A stretch of DNA of 64,000 nucleotides from Ilyonectria destructans (lineage: Eukaryota > Ascomycota > Sordariomycetes > Hypocreales > Nectriaceae), in assembly GCA_020740775.1 (NCBI GenBank), contig JAHEWK010000005.1, forward strand, positions 434,001 to 498,000, read 5' to 3'. The first letter of the stretch is position 1. Each line of letters opens with the position of its first letter. A program made the translations under genes and the position numbers. The notes under the pieces were generated by a model. It was not told the origin of the DNA. It was given only the letters and a program-made list of their open reading frames with translations, and ran no database searches. Positions 12,289 to 23,148 of this stretch are shown here, piece after piece.

Positions 12289-12962
12289 ATGGATCAATGG
12301 CATATGTTTTCCCAGGAAGTTCTTTCGTATTTATCACCCTGAAAACGAATAGGCGTTGAAATCAATTAGTCCATGAAAGCCCATGTATCAACTCTCCTGC
12401 TTCACACGTAAATAAAATTGACACGTTGGTCTTCACTGGTATATGGACGACAAAGTACAAGGTCCCGTTTTGCCCATTTCACCTTAGACGCACGAAAGGT
12501 AAGCCCAAGAGCGTTTACAGCCTCTCCCAAAATGAAGCGAAGAATGGTCCCACGGGAAATTTCGCCACAGGAGCCGGTATTTTGTAAAGCAGCCTTGTAG
12601 GAATGTAGACGATTTGCTGAAGGTTTGATCTGTCTCTGTGACTTCTAATGAGCCTTTGGCTTCCACAACCTGACAAATCCGCTGGATAGCGTCCAGCTCC
12701 TTGTATAATGACCATAGTAGATCCGTAAAAATTACTCGACCTTAATTATTATAGCGAGCCAGGCATCGATGGTTTAGCGAGTCAGCGGGCTCTTCTTAGT
12801 AGGCCCACATAGAGCACCATGATGAAACTGAGTCAAATGAAGGAGTCAGTTTGCATCCTTATCTTACCTTGGCTTCGATAGCTTGAACAAGCACAGGCCT
12901 ACTTATGCTCTCCTAGACATGGAAACGTGTGTCAAACATCCACACAAGTGTAAATATCGGAA
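12289..12962. other. Intergenic, SDR upstream region
   Basis: About 670 bp between two plus-strand genes, holding the terminator of monooxygenase 2 and the promoter of the dehydrogenase. No gene, repeat or convincing operator was seen. Confidence 0.4.
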
Positions 12963-13835
12963 ATGGCCTTGACTGACGATGAACTCAAACTCAATGGAGG
13001 GGTTGCTGTAATCACGGGGGCTGGGGGCGGCATTGGCTCTGGGTTGGCACGACGCGCTGGTCAACTAGGCATGACAGTGATTGTTGCTGACATCGCCATC
13101 GACAAAGCTGAGGAGGTTGCGAGCGATATTCGGAACACAGGCGGTAGGGCAGAAGCCGTGGCGGTGGATGTCTCGCGGTCTGAGGAGCTTGACCGACTGG
13201 CCGATTATGTCTTCAACCATTATGGAAAAGTCAGACTCTTGGTGAATAATGCCGGCATAGAGACGCTGGGTTTCTGCTGGGAGATTCCAGCGGCACGATG
13301 GGAATCGACTCTAAACATCAACATCCACGGCGTCGTTCACGGTGTGCGGGCTTTCACTCCGCGAATGCTAGCCATGAACGAAGAATGCTGGATCGCCAAT
13401 CTGTCCAGCTGCGGTGCATTCGGCATGATGCCCACACAGGCCGCATACATTATGACGAAACACGCCGTGCAATCATTCACCGAAGGTCTATTTCTTGACA
13501 TGAAGCTCAAGGGAGCCCCGGTTCACATTTGCTCCGTCATTCCAGGCCTGATGCGTACGGGAATATTTGACGCCGCCTCACAAATGCCACATGAGCGCGT
13601 CGATGGGAATAACATGGGAGCTTACCAGAAGGCCATGTCGGACATGGCTAGGGATCATGGTATGGATGTCACGCAGGGAAGCGAGATCATCATGAGGAAG
13701 ATCGCAGCCGGCGAGTTTTGGATATCAACGCACCCTGAGACGACAAGAGATATTATCTCTAACCGCATTGAATTCATGAAGAACGAAAAGGATCCCGAAA
13801 TCATGGTGGGAGCAAAGCATCTTCTGGATTTCTAG
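12963..13835 (+). CDS. Short-chain dehydrogenase/reductase
   Basis: Intronless, 290 residues, a usual length for a classical SDR. The cofactor motif TGAGGGIG is near the N-terminus, NNAG is near residue 96, and the catalytic set is Ser149 (LSSCGAF), Tyr162 and Lys166 (AYIMTKHA). The Asp after beta strand 2 (VIVADIAIDKA) leans toward NAD(H). It interconverts an alcohol and a carbonyl. Lying beside two Baeyer-Villiger-type enzymes, an attractive inference is that it makes or removes the ketone they use. It converges on the CoA ligase gene with 361 bp between stops. Confidence 0.88.
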   Translation: MALTDDELKLNGGVAVITGAGGGIGSGLARRAGQLGMTVIVADIAIDKAEEVASDIRNTGGRAEAVAVDVSRSEELDRLADYVFNHYGKVRLLVNNAGIETLGFCWEIPAARWESTLNINIHGVVHGVRAFTPRMLAMNEECWIANLSSCGAFGMMPTQAAYIMTKHAVQSFTEGLFLDMKLKGAPVHICSVIPGLMRTGIFDAASQMPHERVDGNNMGAYQKAMSDMARDHGMDVTQGSEIIMRKIAAGEFWISTHPETTRDIISNRIEFMKNEKDPEIMVGAKHLLDF

Positions 13836-14196
13836 GTAGTTTTACAAATACTCCTTACCGGTAGCTTATGTTGCGTAACACAGACCACATATTCCTAATC
13901 AAATGTTGATTCTCATTATATCTTGTTTCTGTTTCTTTTTAATAATCAGCTAAATACCAATTTTCGTCCTCAAGGTCGTTACTTGCTAGACATATTGAGC
14001 CTTCTCCGTGGCGACACTAATGAATTGGCGGAGGCTAAGCACGTATAACAGTAGAATCCAGGGTCTGGAAATAACCATGGACAGCGACATAGGAATCACT
14101 CCAGCTCAAAAATGATAAACTGAGGGCCCAATATCAATGAGCAGGCCTCTACAGTGAAGTCAAAACAATACTACACGGATGTATTTTACTTCCTAA
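13836..14196. other. Convergent intergenic region
   Basis: This 361-bp AT-rich stretch lies between the 3' ends of the dehydrogenase (+) and the CoA ligase (-). It should hold both polyadenylation regions. Nothing else was recognised. Confidence 0.4.
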
Positions 14197-16289
14197 TTAC
14201 AACTTTGCTGACCTCTGCTTCTCATGCTTCATGTCTTCTTTCCACTTTGCCTTCAGTGATCGCCGCAAAATCTTCCCCGATGCACTCTTTGGGATCTCGT
14301 CTAAAAATTCCACACCACCAGCGAGCCACTTGTGCCGAGCTTTGTGGGATTTGACATGTTGCTGAAGGGCCTTTGCAGTCTGGTTATCGCGTGCCACTCC
14401 GGGGTGAACCACGATAAAGGCTCTAGGAATCTCTCCCGAGTAATCATCTGGTATTCCCACAATCGCGGCATCGCGAACCTGAGGGTGCCCGAGGAGCAAG
14501 TCCTCAAGCTCGGCCGGGGCGATACCGAAACCACGGACCTAAGAAATAATTTGTTGGCAAATTCGGAAAATTTTGAAGCTTGGGATCCTACATACCTTGA
14601 TCATCTCCTTCAGTCGATCGTGGATTGTGATGAAGCCTTCCCTATTGATGGACCCCAAATCGCCCGTGTGCAAATATCCATCAGAATCGAAGCTTTCTGC
14701 TGTCTCTGCGGAATTATTCAAGTATCCCATCGATATTTGAGGTCCACGTGCCCAGAGCTATTCGTCTGTCAGCATGCGCCTTGCTTATTGTTTCGCCTCC
14801 TACTGCCCATCATCGCCTTACCTCTCCACTTTGATCCACGGCCAGGTCCTTCTTCGTCTCCGGATCGACGATGCGAATCTCAGTCCCGGGAACAATCTTA
14901 CCCACCTTGGTCGCGTTACTCCAAGTAGTCAGCCCTGGAGGTGTGACTGTGAGGCATGAGGTGCTTTCAGTCATCCCCCAGGCCTGTCGAATAGCCACAC
15001 GCGGGAACCTGGCGGAAAGCTGCACAATTACTTGCTCTGCCAGTGGAGCTGCACCTGTGTTGAATTGATTCACAAATGATATGTCGTATTCATGTACAAT
15101 AGAATCGTTCAGGAGGCGAATAAGAATTGCTGGTGAGGTTGCTAATAGTCAGCAATAATTCGCGAATTTGATAGCCTGAATCTCAATGTGCATACGTGGT
15201 ACAACCCATAGCTCATTGCAGGTGTATTTAACAACCGTATCCAACATTCTTTTCATGTCAAATTTAGACATTACGACAACATCCTGCCCAAGGACAATAG
15301 GAAGATGGAGGAGATGAACAAGGCCCGTTACTATTGATGTTAACATGCTGCCGATATTAACCGCCTACTCGGATACACCTACTGTGATAGAATGGAAGTA
15401 TCCCAAGGACTGTGTTCGGTGTCTTTTGGGGGGTCAGCTGGCGCATTTGGCAAAGCTGGCTAATGATGTTGGCGTGTGAGATCATAACCTATTATCAACG
15501 ATTCATCAGCTAACTGTTCTACAAGTTTCCGGTGGGATCAGTCGCCGTTGGTGCAACCCGGAATGGAGTGGGATATTCTTGAGATATTCGTACTGCTTTT
15601 GGACGTCCTGTTGTACCAGAAGTGAAAGAAAGAAACGCGCAGGCTGAGGTGGTATTTTCCACTGGCCTCCACTCTTCGATAAACTCAGAGGGCCCCAATG
15701 CTTGGCCATGCTCAATCAGCCCCTGGATAGACGGTTCCCGTTGAGGAGGGTCATCAAGGAGAATGATTCTGTCATCAGCCAGACCCACCGTCTGACAAGC
15801 CTCGCGCACCTGACCTAGAGCGCTGGCATTTGTAAAAACAATCGTGGTGCTCGAAGCTTGAAAGAAGAATGCTAAATCTTTTGCATTCGCCTCGTACGGC
15901 AATGTTGTGACAACAGCTCCAAGACGACCTGCAGCAAACATGGCAACAGGACACCAGATCGAGTTAGAGCTCACAACGGCCACTGTCTGATGCGCTTGCA
16001 GGCCAAGAGACCGCGCCAAAGCTATGGACAGCCAAGTCGACTTGTCTCTTACAGCTCGAAATGTCAAAAGGCTCCCTGATGCTGCATCCCGAAACCCGTG
16101 ATCATCCGATAGGTGAATTGTACCTTGGAAAGCGTCATTTCCGCAGGACTGTCTTGACCCGAAGAGCCAATTCCATATTGAAATGTCACTCGGATCTACC
16201 ACAATCAGATCAGCAAAGTTGTATCTATCATGAAATCGCCTGAGGACAATCCAGATTTCGGAGTAGTAGCACCATGATTGCACATACAT
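14197..16289 (-). CDS. 4-coumarate-CoA-ligase-like acyl-CoA synthetase, peroxisomal
   Basis: Exons 16289-15594, 15488-15383, 15330-15196, 15129-14822, 14757-14596 and 14538-14197 give about 582 residues. Adenylation motifs in order: SFTSGTTGRPKAV (phosphate loop, completed across intron 1), LPFYHITGLVHL, NTGAAPLAEQV, QAWGMTESTSC, YLHTGDLGSI, IHDRLKEMIKVRGFGIAPAE, and KSASGKILRRSL with the catalytic lysine. It activates a carboxylic acid with ATP and joins it to CoA. The C-terminus is AKL, a type-1 peroxisomal signal. The N-terminus is uncertain: an upstream ATG at 16318 starts MPYSGPDLQPC, a family-like beginning, but needs a short intron with a weak donor to join. Likely activates an acid made by the neighbouring oxidases. 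Confidence 0.87.
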
Positions 16290-16318
16290 GGCTGAAGATC
16301 CGGTCCAGAATAGGGCAT

Positions 16319-18267
16319 CTTGGTGTAGAAATATTGGTCAAACTCAGCATAAAATCGACGACTTGAAAGAGTTAGAGAAAGCTCGTGCTAAGTGCAAGGT
16401 ACAGAAATATACTTATGTATATGATCCGGCTTTTGAGACAAACATAAAGCGATTTTTTACCTCGGGTTGCTCAACCAGCTGCTCCTGACGCAGCGGACTG
16501 ACTCAGGAACGATGACTAGAAATATGGCGGGGTAAGGAGATTGACTGTTCAGTAGTAAATGGAGCTAGCGAATAAAACCAAATGCCCTTATTTGAGTGGG
16601 GTAGACCCGAAAACTTGGAGCTCATGTGTGATTCTCTTCCCTCGCGGGCCTCTCTTGCTGGTCACTGACTATAATGGGGAGAATAATAAATACTATGATT
16701 AATTAATTGTAGTTTAATTTTGATCTCGTCTCCACTCGGAAGATGGATTTTATACGTACGTGTTCTGGACTGAAAGAGCTGTAACGTGTGTCGATGTTTA
16801 TCGGATGCCTATATCTCCTATTACAGCATATTAAAACCAAAGCACTTATATTTAGAGATAAATATACGAACACGTAAAAGACTACTCGTTATAAATAGCA
16901 AGAAAGTACATTACTGCAAAATAGATATCTTGTATCACGTTCCGGTCGATTCCTGGATGTGGGTCTAGGGTAGGTAGGGGTGTGTGTTGGACTGCAGCTG
17001 TGTCCGCTGCATCTGGCAAGTTAGAGTCTCTAAGGATCGGTGGTTTTTACTGTAAATACAGGGGGCACATTCCTAGCCCTTCCCTTGCCCTCACTGTGGG
17101 GTTAGCTTGTCTCTCAGACCGTAATTTCATAGCGTGGGGTGCATGATATAGTGGATCGGGACGTCGTACGTAGTGAGCAATGTACGTTAGGGGTCTTTTA
17201 ATGCGTAGAAGGTAGGCAACCAAGTGTCTTGCTAGCCGGGGTGGTAAATGTTTATGAAGAAGTATACAAATTAAATCTCAATCGGAATAAACACTGAGGG
17301 GGATTCATGAGCAAATGAGATAAGATCCATCGCGAACTTGATCAAAAGTGGAATCAAGTGACGGATTAATTCTAGCTGGTGCGAGGACAGATGACATGAG
17401 AGACAAGGCTAATCAGGCTAGTGGAAGGGAGAAACAACGATACGGATACATATCAAGCGAGGTGGAGGACATACTAAACTAGCCCCAGGGAAAATTGTGA
17501 AGAAGTCGCGACCGATGTCGGGGCGATGACTTCCTAAACGAGACAACGGCCGGCGCATGCAGCCGTGACTTACGACACAACCAATAAACGAGCTAGGCGG
17601 CAGTGCTCTTCCATAATGCACATAACGCCGTCCCCAACGCTCTATTGACTGCCGACATTTCCAGGATGAGAACAGAGGCAGAAACAGAACATAGGCTGGG
17701 CGACTCTATCAGGCTTGGGAGAAGGCTAGGATCGAGAGGTCGCTCGATTTAAAGTACAGTAGATGTCAAGGACGGGATTGATTATTAGGGCTATGTTGGT
17801 CCCCTTGTGAAGCGGCATACATAAATTCCTACTTTTGAACTAATATAAATCACGCATGTTAAACGTAATGTCATTCAGTCTACTCGCTGAATGCGTGAGG
17901 CCGGAACTCTCCAAGAGAACTGGCAAGAAAATGCCGGCTGATTGATAAGATGTGTAAGATTATGCAGGGTCGCCTCAATGAAACCGCTAACGCCCCTTTA
18001 ATAGTCGCATTCGCCAGTGTAACGGTTTGCAGATCGGGTAAAATTGAGGTTACAGTTGGCATCTGCCACCCCAACTGGGTCGTTAAACACCTCGCGTAGA
18101 AAAAGACGCACTCATCCTGGAATAAACATAGATTTCGGAACGCGCGCGTTCCATGCCTGTAGAGAATTTGCCCATCATACCGCCCCAATGGACCAGAAAT
18201 TTCGACTTAGTTATATAGAAGCCTTGGCTCTCAGACTTTTGGCGTTAACTTCACCTCAAATCGCAAC
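16319..18267. other. Long AT-rich gene-free region
   Basis: Almost 2 kb separate the divergent starts of the CoA ligase and the P450. The stretch 16680-16930 is strongly AT-rich with runs such as TTAATTAATTG, and the whole interval lacks a credible coding frame. I found no terminal repeats or transposase remains. It may be a repeat degraded by RIP-like mutation. A TATA-like TTATATAG lies near 18210, about 60 bp before the P450 start. Confidence 0.4.
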
Positions 18268-20074
18268 ATGTCTGTATTCACCTCTCTAGGGGTAGATCTC
18301 GGCCACTCTTTAGACACGTTGGCCAGGACTGGTAGCCTACAGTACTCCACTGATTTTACAAGAGCTCTAGTGTTTGTGGCAATCTCACTCTTCTGCGTTC
18401 TCCTTCCATACGTACTGGTCAACACTCCACTATGGCCACGGATAGGCTCTATTGAGAGGGGTGTCGGAGTCCAATCGAAGTTAATCCCACTAACGCGGCA
18501 CCATCTGGGAGGTATCCTCGATATCTTGGGCTTCTTGAAAGCGTCGTGTGTATTCCTTCTGAAAGGTCCAGGGAATAGTGCTGACATGCATTTATAGCCA
18601 ATTGTTTCATCAAAATGGACCCCTTCAAATCAAATGGTTCAATCTGAGCTGTTACGTCGTTCAGGGTGCAAGTAATATTCGCAGCACCTTTCAGAATAAA
18701 TCGCTTTCCACGTTCTTCTTCCAGGGTATCTTCCTCCATCGCGTTTTACTCCTTCCGAAGGAAGACATGGACCTTTTCTGGACAGTGGAGGACCCTGACG
18801 CCCACAATGAACAGCCGACCAAGCATGGCGTCGACGAAATTCGCAACGACTTTGGTTCTCGAAGTTCTCAGCACATTAACAATTTGCTTTCTGGAGCGGG
18901 GTCCAAACCTTTCAATAAGCGGTTCGATAAGCATTTGAGCAAGAACCTCCGAAGCTTCAACTTGGGCACTGGCTCGCAAGATCTCCATGATCTCAAGGAA
19001 GCATTGGATACGGAGATCGTACGGTCATTCATCAGCACGTTGTGCGGGCCTTACCTACTTCAGGCCAACCCAAGTTTTCTAGAGGACTGGCAATATGTAC
19101 ATGACAACATTACTATGCTTTTCCTCCGGCTTCCTCGGATTTTCATGGCCCGCACCTATGACGCTCGCGACAGATGCCTTCGTGCCATCCAGGAGTGGAA
19201 TGAATGGGCTCTGGCTAATTTTGATCCCGCCTCCGTCTCGGAGGATGGTTTTGATCTGTATTGGGGCCATGCATTCTATCGCGATAGAACTGCCATGTAT
19301 ATCGATATTGATCGGTTCCCTATGCCTTCCATCGCGGCCCACAACTTGGGCATTCTTTGGGGGTAAGTTTTGCCTTCGCTCGCAATTCATTGACATGATG
19401 AACGCTAACAATTTCCCAGTGGCACAGCAAACTCCTCTCCAGCATCCTTTTGGGCGATCTTGGAGATTTGTAGGGATCCTGAACTTCTCCAATCCGTGAG
19501 AGATGAAGCGGAATCATGTCTCCTCGACATATCTGAGGAAGGGCTTCGATTCGATACTGATCGGCTCTTGAAGAAGCCCATTCTCCAAGCCGTCTGCGCT
19601 GAAACTCTTCGCCTGCGAGTCCATGGCATTATCCCCCGAAAATGCCCTCAAGAAGGCGTCAGTGTTCGAGGCTCTCTCATCCCCGGCCATAAGCTATTTC
19701 TCATTAATTCCACAACCGAGCACATGGATCCAAATGTTTGGTGTACTGGGGCTGCAAAAGATCACCCCCCAGAGGAATTCTGGCCCGGGAGATTCCTGTT
19801 GCCAGATAAAACCAGTAAAGGCGAATTCGTGTACAACATCAACGGCAAGTCGGGAGCGTGGTTGCCTTTCGGTGGCGGGTCACATATGTGTCCGGGACGA
19901 TTTCTTGCAAAACGCATCATGACTGGGTGTATTGCTCATTTTGTCACTCTCTATGATTGTGAGATTCTGTCCGAAAAGGCAGCACAGGGTAAGCAAGGCA
20001 TGAGCTTACGAACGTTCGGCCTTGGCACTCTTCATCCTGCCGATAAGGTGTCAGTGCGCCTCCGAGTTCGTTAG
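18268..20074 (+). CDS. Cytochrome P450 (1), divergent CYP7/8-like type
   Basis: Three exons (18268-18545, 18598-19362, 19420-20074) give 565 residues. An N-terminal membrane anchor, ALVFVAISLFCVLLPYVLV, points to the ER. The I-helix region reads LGILWGGTANSSPASFW, where the usual AGxxT is replaced by GGTAN. The K-helix ExxR is ETLRLR, and the heme loop is FGGGSHMCPGR with the Cys ligand. The loop and I-helix resemble the CYP7/CYP8 class rather than standard fungal P450s; some members of that class carry out isomerase or dehydratase chemistry without external O2. That is inference. Substrate unknown. Confidence 0.88.
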
Positions 20075-20483
20075 AGACTGTTCCAAGTGATATAAAGGAA
20101 AATGACTATGCCCAGCTTGGGCTAGTAACTTTAAGTTGAGAACTAGGGAATAGAACGAGGTCCTTTTATGCTCAAAGTTATAATCATCCATGCGGAGTTT
20201 GAACGGACTTTGAGGTCAGGAGATTGACATAAGACCTCGGCCCATGACAGGAGCGGAGCACTCTCGATCAATTGGTCAATTCCTGAAGCATCCATTTCAT
20301 GTATCGTGTTATTGGCTCCGTATCAGGTTATCTACAGGGGCAGGTGACCGGGGTTGTGGTAATAAAACCTGGCAGACCCTCTTTGGTGAGGGGTAGAACA
20401 TGTTCACAGAGCGTAAATACCTCTCAATTGACAAGAAACCGTTACATCCTCGCCATCCATAGCAATCAATATTCCGAGCAAAA
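20075..20483. other. Intergenic, methyltransferase 1 upstream region
   Basis: About 400 bp holding the P450 terminator and methyltransferase 1 promoter. No gene or distinctive element was seen. Confidence 0.4.
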
Positions 20484-21947
20484 ATGGCAGAAGTCAATGT
20501 TGAACCCGATTTGCTTGCTGACGAAGAGGTGCTTCTCGCTCAACATCCCGTCTTAAACCGCATGCACTGACCGTTCATATAGGCCGACCACACAGATGCG
20601 GATTCGTCGCTTGGTAATGTATGGATGTCTCGGGCATGGATCAAGAGCATGGCTGATCTGTGCTCTCCTGGAAATAGGACGCGGCATCGTCTACTCAGAG
20701 TATCTCAAGCTCCATTCTTGACTACAGACGAGAGAATGGGAGAACCTACCATAGGTACAAGGATGGAAGTACGTTATCGACGCCTCTCCAATCTCATGAA
20801 TTCTCGAGCATAACCATCAAGTATAGAGTATAATCTTCCCAACGACGAAGTGGAAAATGAAAGACTGGGTAATTATCAGATCAAATATCCCAACGACTTA
20901 AACTGACCATGACTAGACCTGCAACATCATTTGTGCCTTCTTACCTTTGATGGTCACCTTGGATTGGCGCCTCCAGGCCGCATTAAGTCGAAACCCAAGA
21001 GCGTCCTCGATGTAGGCACCGGCACCGGAATCTGGGCGATGGATTACGGTGACGAGCATCCCGAAACTGACGTGAGACGCGATACTCTATACTACTAGAT
21101 TTATCGCTAATAATCTGACTCAGGTGGTTGGCGTCGATCTTTCGCCCATTCAACCCAGCTTGTATGACTCGGATTACCTTTGTTATTAATTTTTGCATAT
21201 ACTAATATCCCGACAGTGTCCCTCCAAATGTCCGGTTTATCATAGACGACATTGATGAGGAGTGGAAATATTCTGAACCCTTTGACTACATCCATAGTAG
21301 GATGATGAACTTCAGTATCCAGAACTGGCCCGCCTACTTCGACAACGTCTACAAGTGAGCCAAAATGCAACCGCTATTCCCCTTTGAACTTTCATAATGA
21401 GACTGATTCGTTTAGAAATCTTAATCCTGGAGGTTGGGTTGAGGTTCAGGAAGTCGGCTGCGAAATGGCAAGCGATGATGGCACTGTAACAAAGGACACC
21501 GCGCTCTACAAATGGTGCGAGCTTCTGGATGAAGCAGCCGTCAAACTGGGTCGACCTTTTGTCAAGTTTGATGAAATGAGGGAGCACATGCTTAAGGCTG
21601 GCTTCACCGAGGTCGTTGACAACCGTTTCAAGTGGCCAACAAACCGCTGGCCAAAGGACAGAAAGTTCAAGGAGCTTGGCACATGGAACAACGAAAACAC
21701 TGGCGCCGCTCTGGAGGCACTGACATTGGCGCCATTCACGAGAGCCCTTGGCTGGTCTCAGGAAGAAGTCACCGTCTTCCTGGCTGACGTGAGAAAAGAA
21801 CTGGACGACCCGAAGATTCATGCCTACTGGCCGATGTAAGAGCATTCGTGGTCATACACTTCTAAATTGGCAGTCCTTGGTACTAATTATTGTCACAGTT
21901 GCTCCATTTACGGCAAGAAGCCAGAGGCTAAAGTTAGCGAGTCGTGA
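20484..21947 (+). CDS. LaeA-like SAM-dependent methyltransferase 1
   Basis: Nine exons (20484-20528, 20583-20618, 20678-20768, 20827-20868, 20917-21071, 21124-21161, 21217-21354, 21416-21835, 21899-21947) give 337 residues. The N-terminal signature of the family is present: DADSSLGNDAASSTQSISSS, then YRRENGRTYHRYKDGKYNLP and RLDLQHHLCLL. The SAM-binding core is VLDVGTGTGIWAMDY, followed by GVDLSPIQPS and LNPGGWVEVQE. The family includes the global regulator LaeA and many small-molecule methyltransferases. The short acidic N-terminus and position in an accessory region favour a pathway enzyme, but sequence does not decide. It is followed in tandem by a second member. Confidence 0.87.
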
Positions 21948-23148
21948 TATGGTACTTGATGGAATATCAGGGTGTCTTAAAGCCCTTCCAGTCCAGCAGA
22001 AGGTGAGGGTGATGTCACGAGGCTGCTTCTAGTGGCACCAGCACTATTGGGGTGGACAATAAAAAGAACTTGGGGCTCATTCTAGTCGCATTATTACTTT
22101 AGCACATATTGATTCTTGAAATTAAAATCGTTTTGACAAAAACTTCATGCTTTCAGCTCCCAAACCTAAGACGAATTCAGCAGTATGATTGGTACACAGA
22201 GTTCTGACATGGGTCCCAGAGAGATCAGCTGCATAGATACTGCATGTGCTGACGTGGCAATTCAAAGCTCGAATACCAGCCCCCACTGCATATTTTCCTT
22301 GCCCTTGGACAATCAAAGGCCTCTCCATGAGCCATCACTGAGATGTGCGTGGAAAGCCCCTCCTTGAGGGCACTTCACCGCCTTTTAGCAGCTACTTCGC
22401 AGCTGACGGCATTTCTGACCTTGAGCGACAACGGATTTTACTCAAGGGTTCTAGATGAAACATCCCCTACATACGGCATGATAACTGACTCCTAAAATAT
22501 TCCCTTGAAGTGCGTCCCGTCTTTGGGGGTGGCGTACCCTATGTTTCCTCTTTCCTCAATTACCCACGCGCTATTTCTCGTACGGGAAACCCGTTCCTCG
22601 GCTATGAGAAAGGGCACCCACTAATGCAACGCTAATGTCTTCCCCCTCCCAGCGGCTTCTTCTTCCGGGCCCATGAGAAGTTGAGAATCAAGGACTAATT
22701 AGGCGCCCGTTAAATCGCGGGAAGAGATGGGAAATCCAGTCTTAGCCGGTGTTAGCGGCCAATATTCAGGTGGACGAGCGCCCAGCGCGCTCAGTGAATG
22801 CTAGTTGAAGATCTTCATTCTCCGCGGGAGAACATGGCAGTGCCGAGATAGTGACATACGTATCTTAGAATTTAGCAACGGTCCTTATACAGTTCTGGTA
22901 CTAGTGACATAAACGCGGGCTTAAATGTCCACCCCTAAATTTAGTTTGACGCTGATTGTCCCTGCAAAGGAGAGGGGAGTACATCCCACATTTGCTCGCT
23001 TGCTTTAGGGGGATTGTGATAGGCTCCATTTCTAGATACGACTCCCGGTCAAGTAGATAATCCCATCTTCCCCGCTTCTAGTGTACTCTGTGTTTTCGCT
23101 GTTTCTCTCAGCCATCTCCTCCATTTTGCACTCCGTTTCGTCGTAAAA
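21948..23148. promoter_or_regulatory. Methyltransferase intergenic region with an inverted repeat
   Basis: This 1.2-kb stretch separates the two tandem methyltransferase genes. No coding frame is credible. A perfect inverted repeat, TTCTCC-GCG-GGAGAA, sits at 22818-22832, about 320 bp before the second methyltransferase start, and may be a regulator site. Confidence 0.4.
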
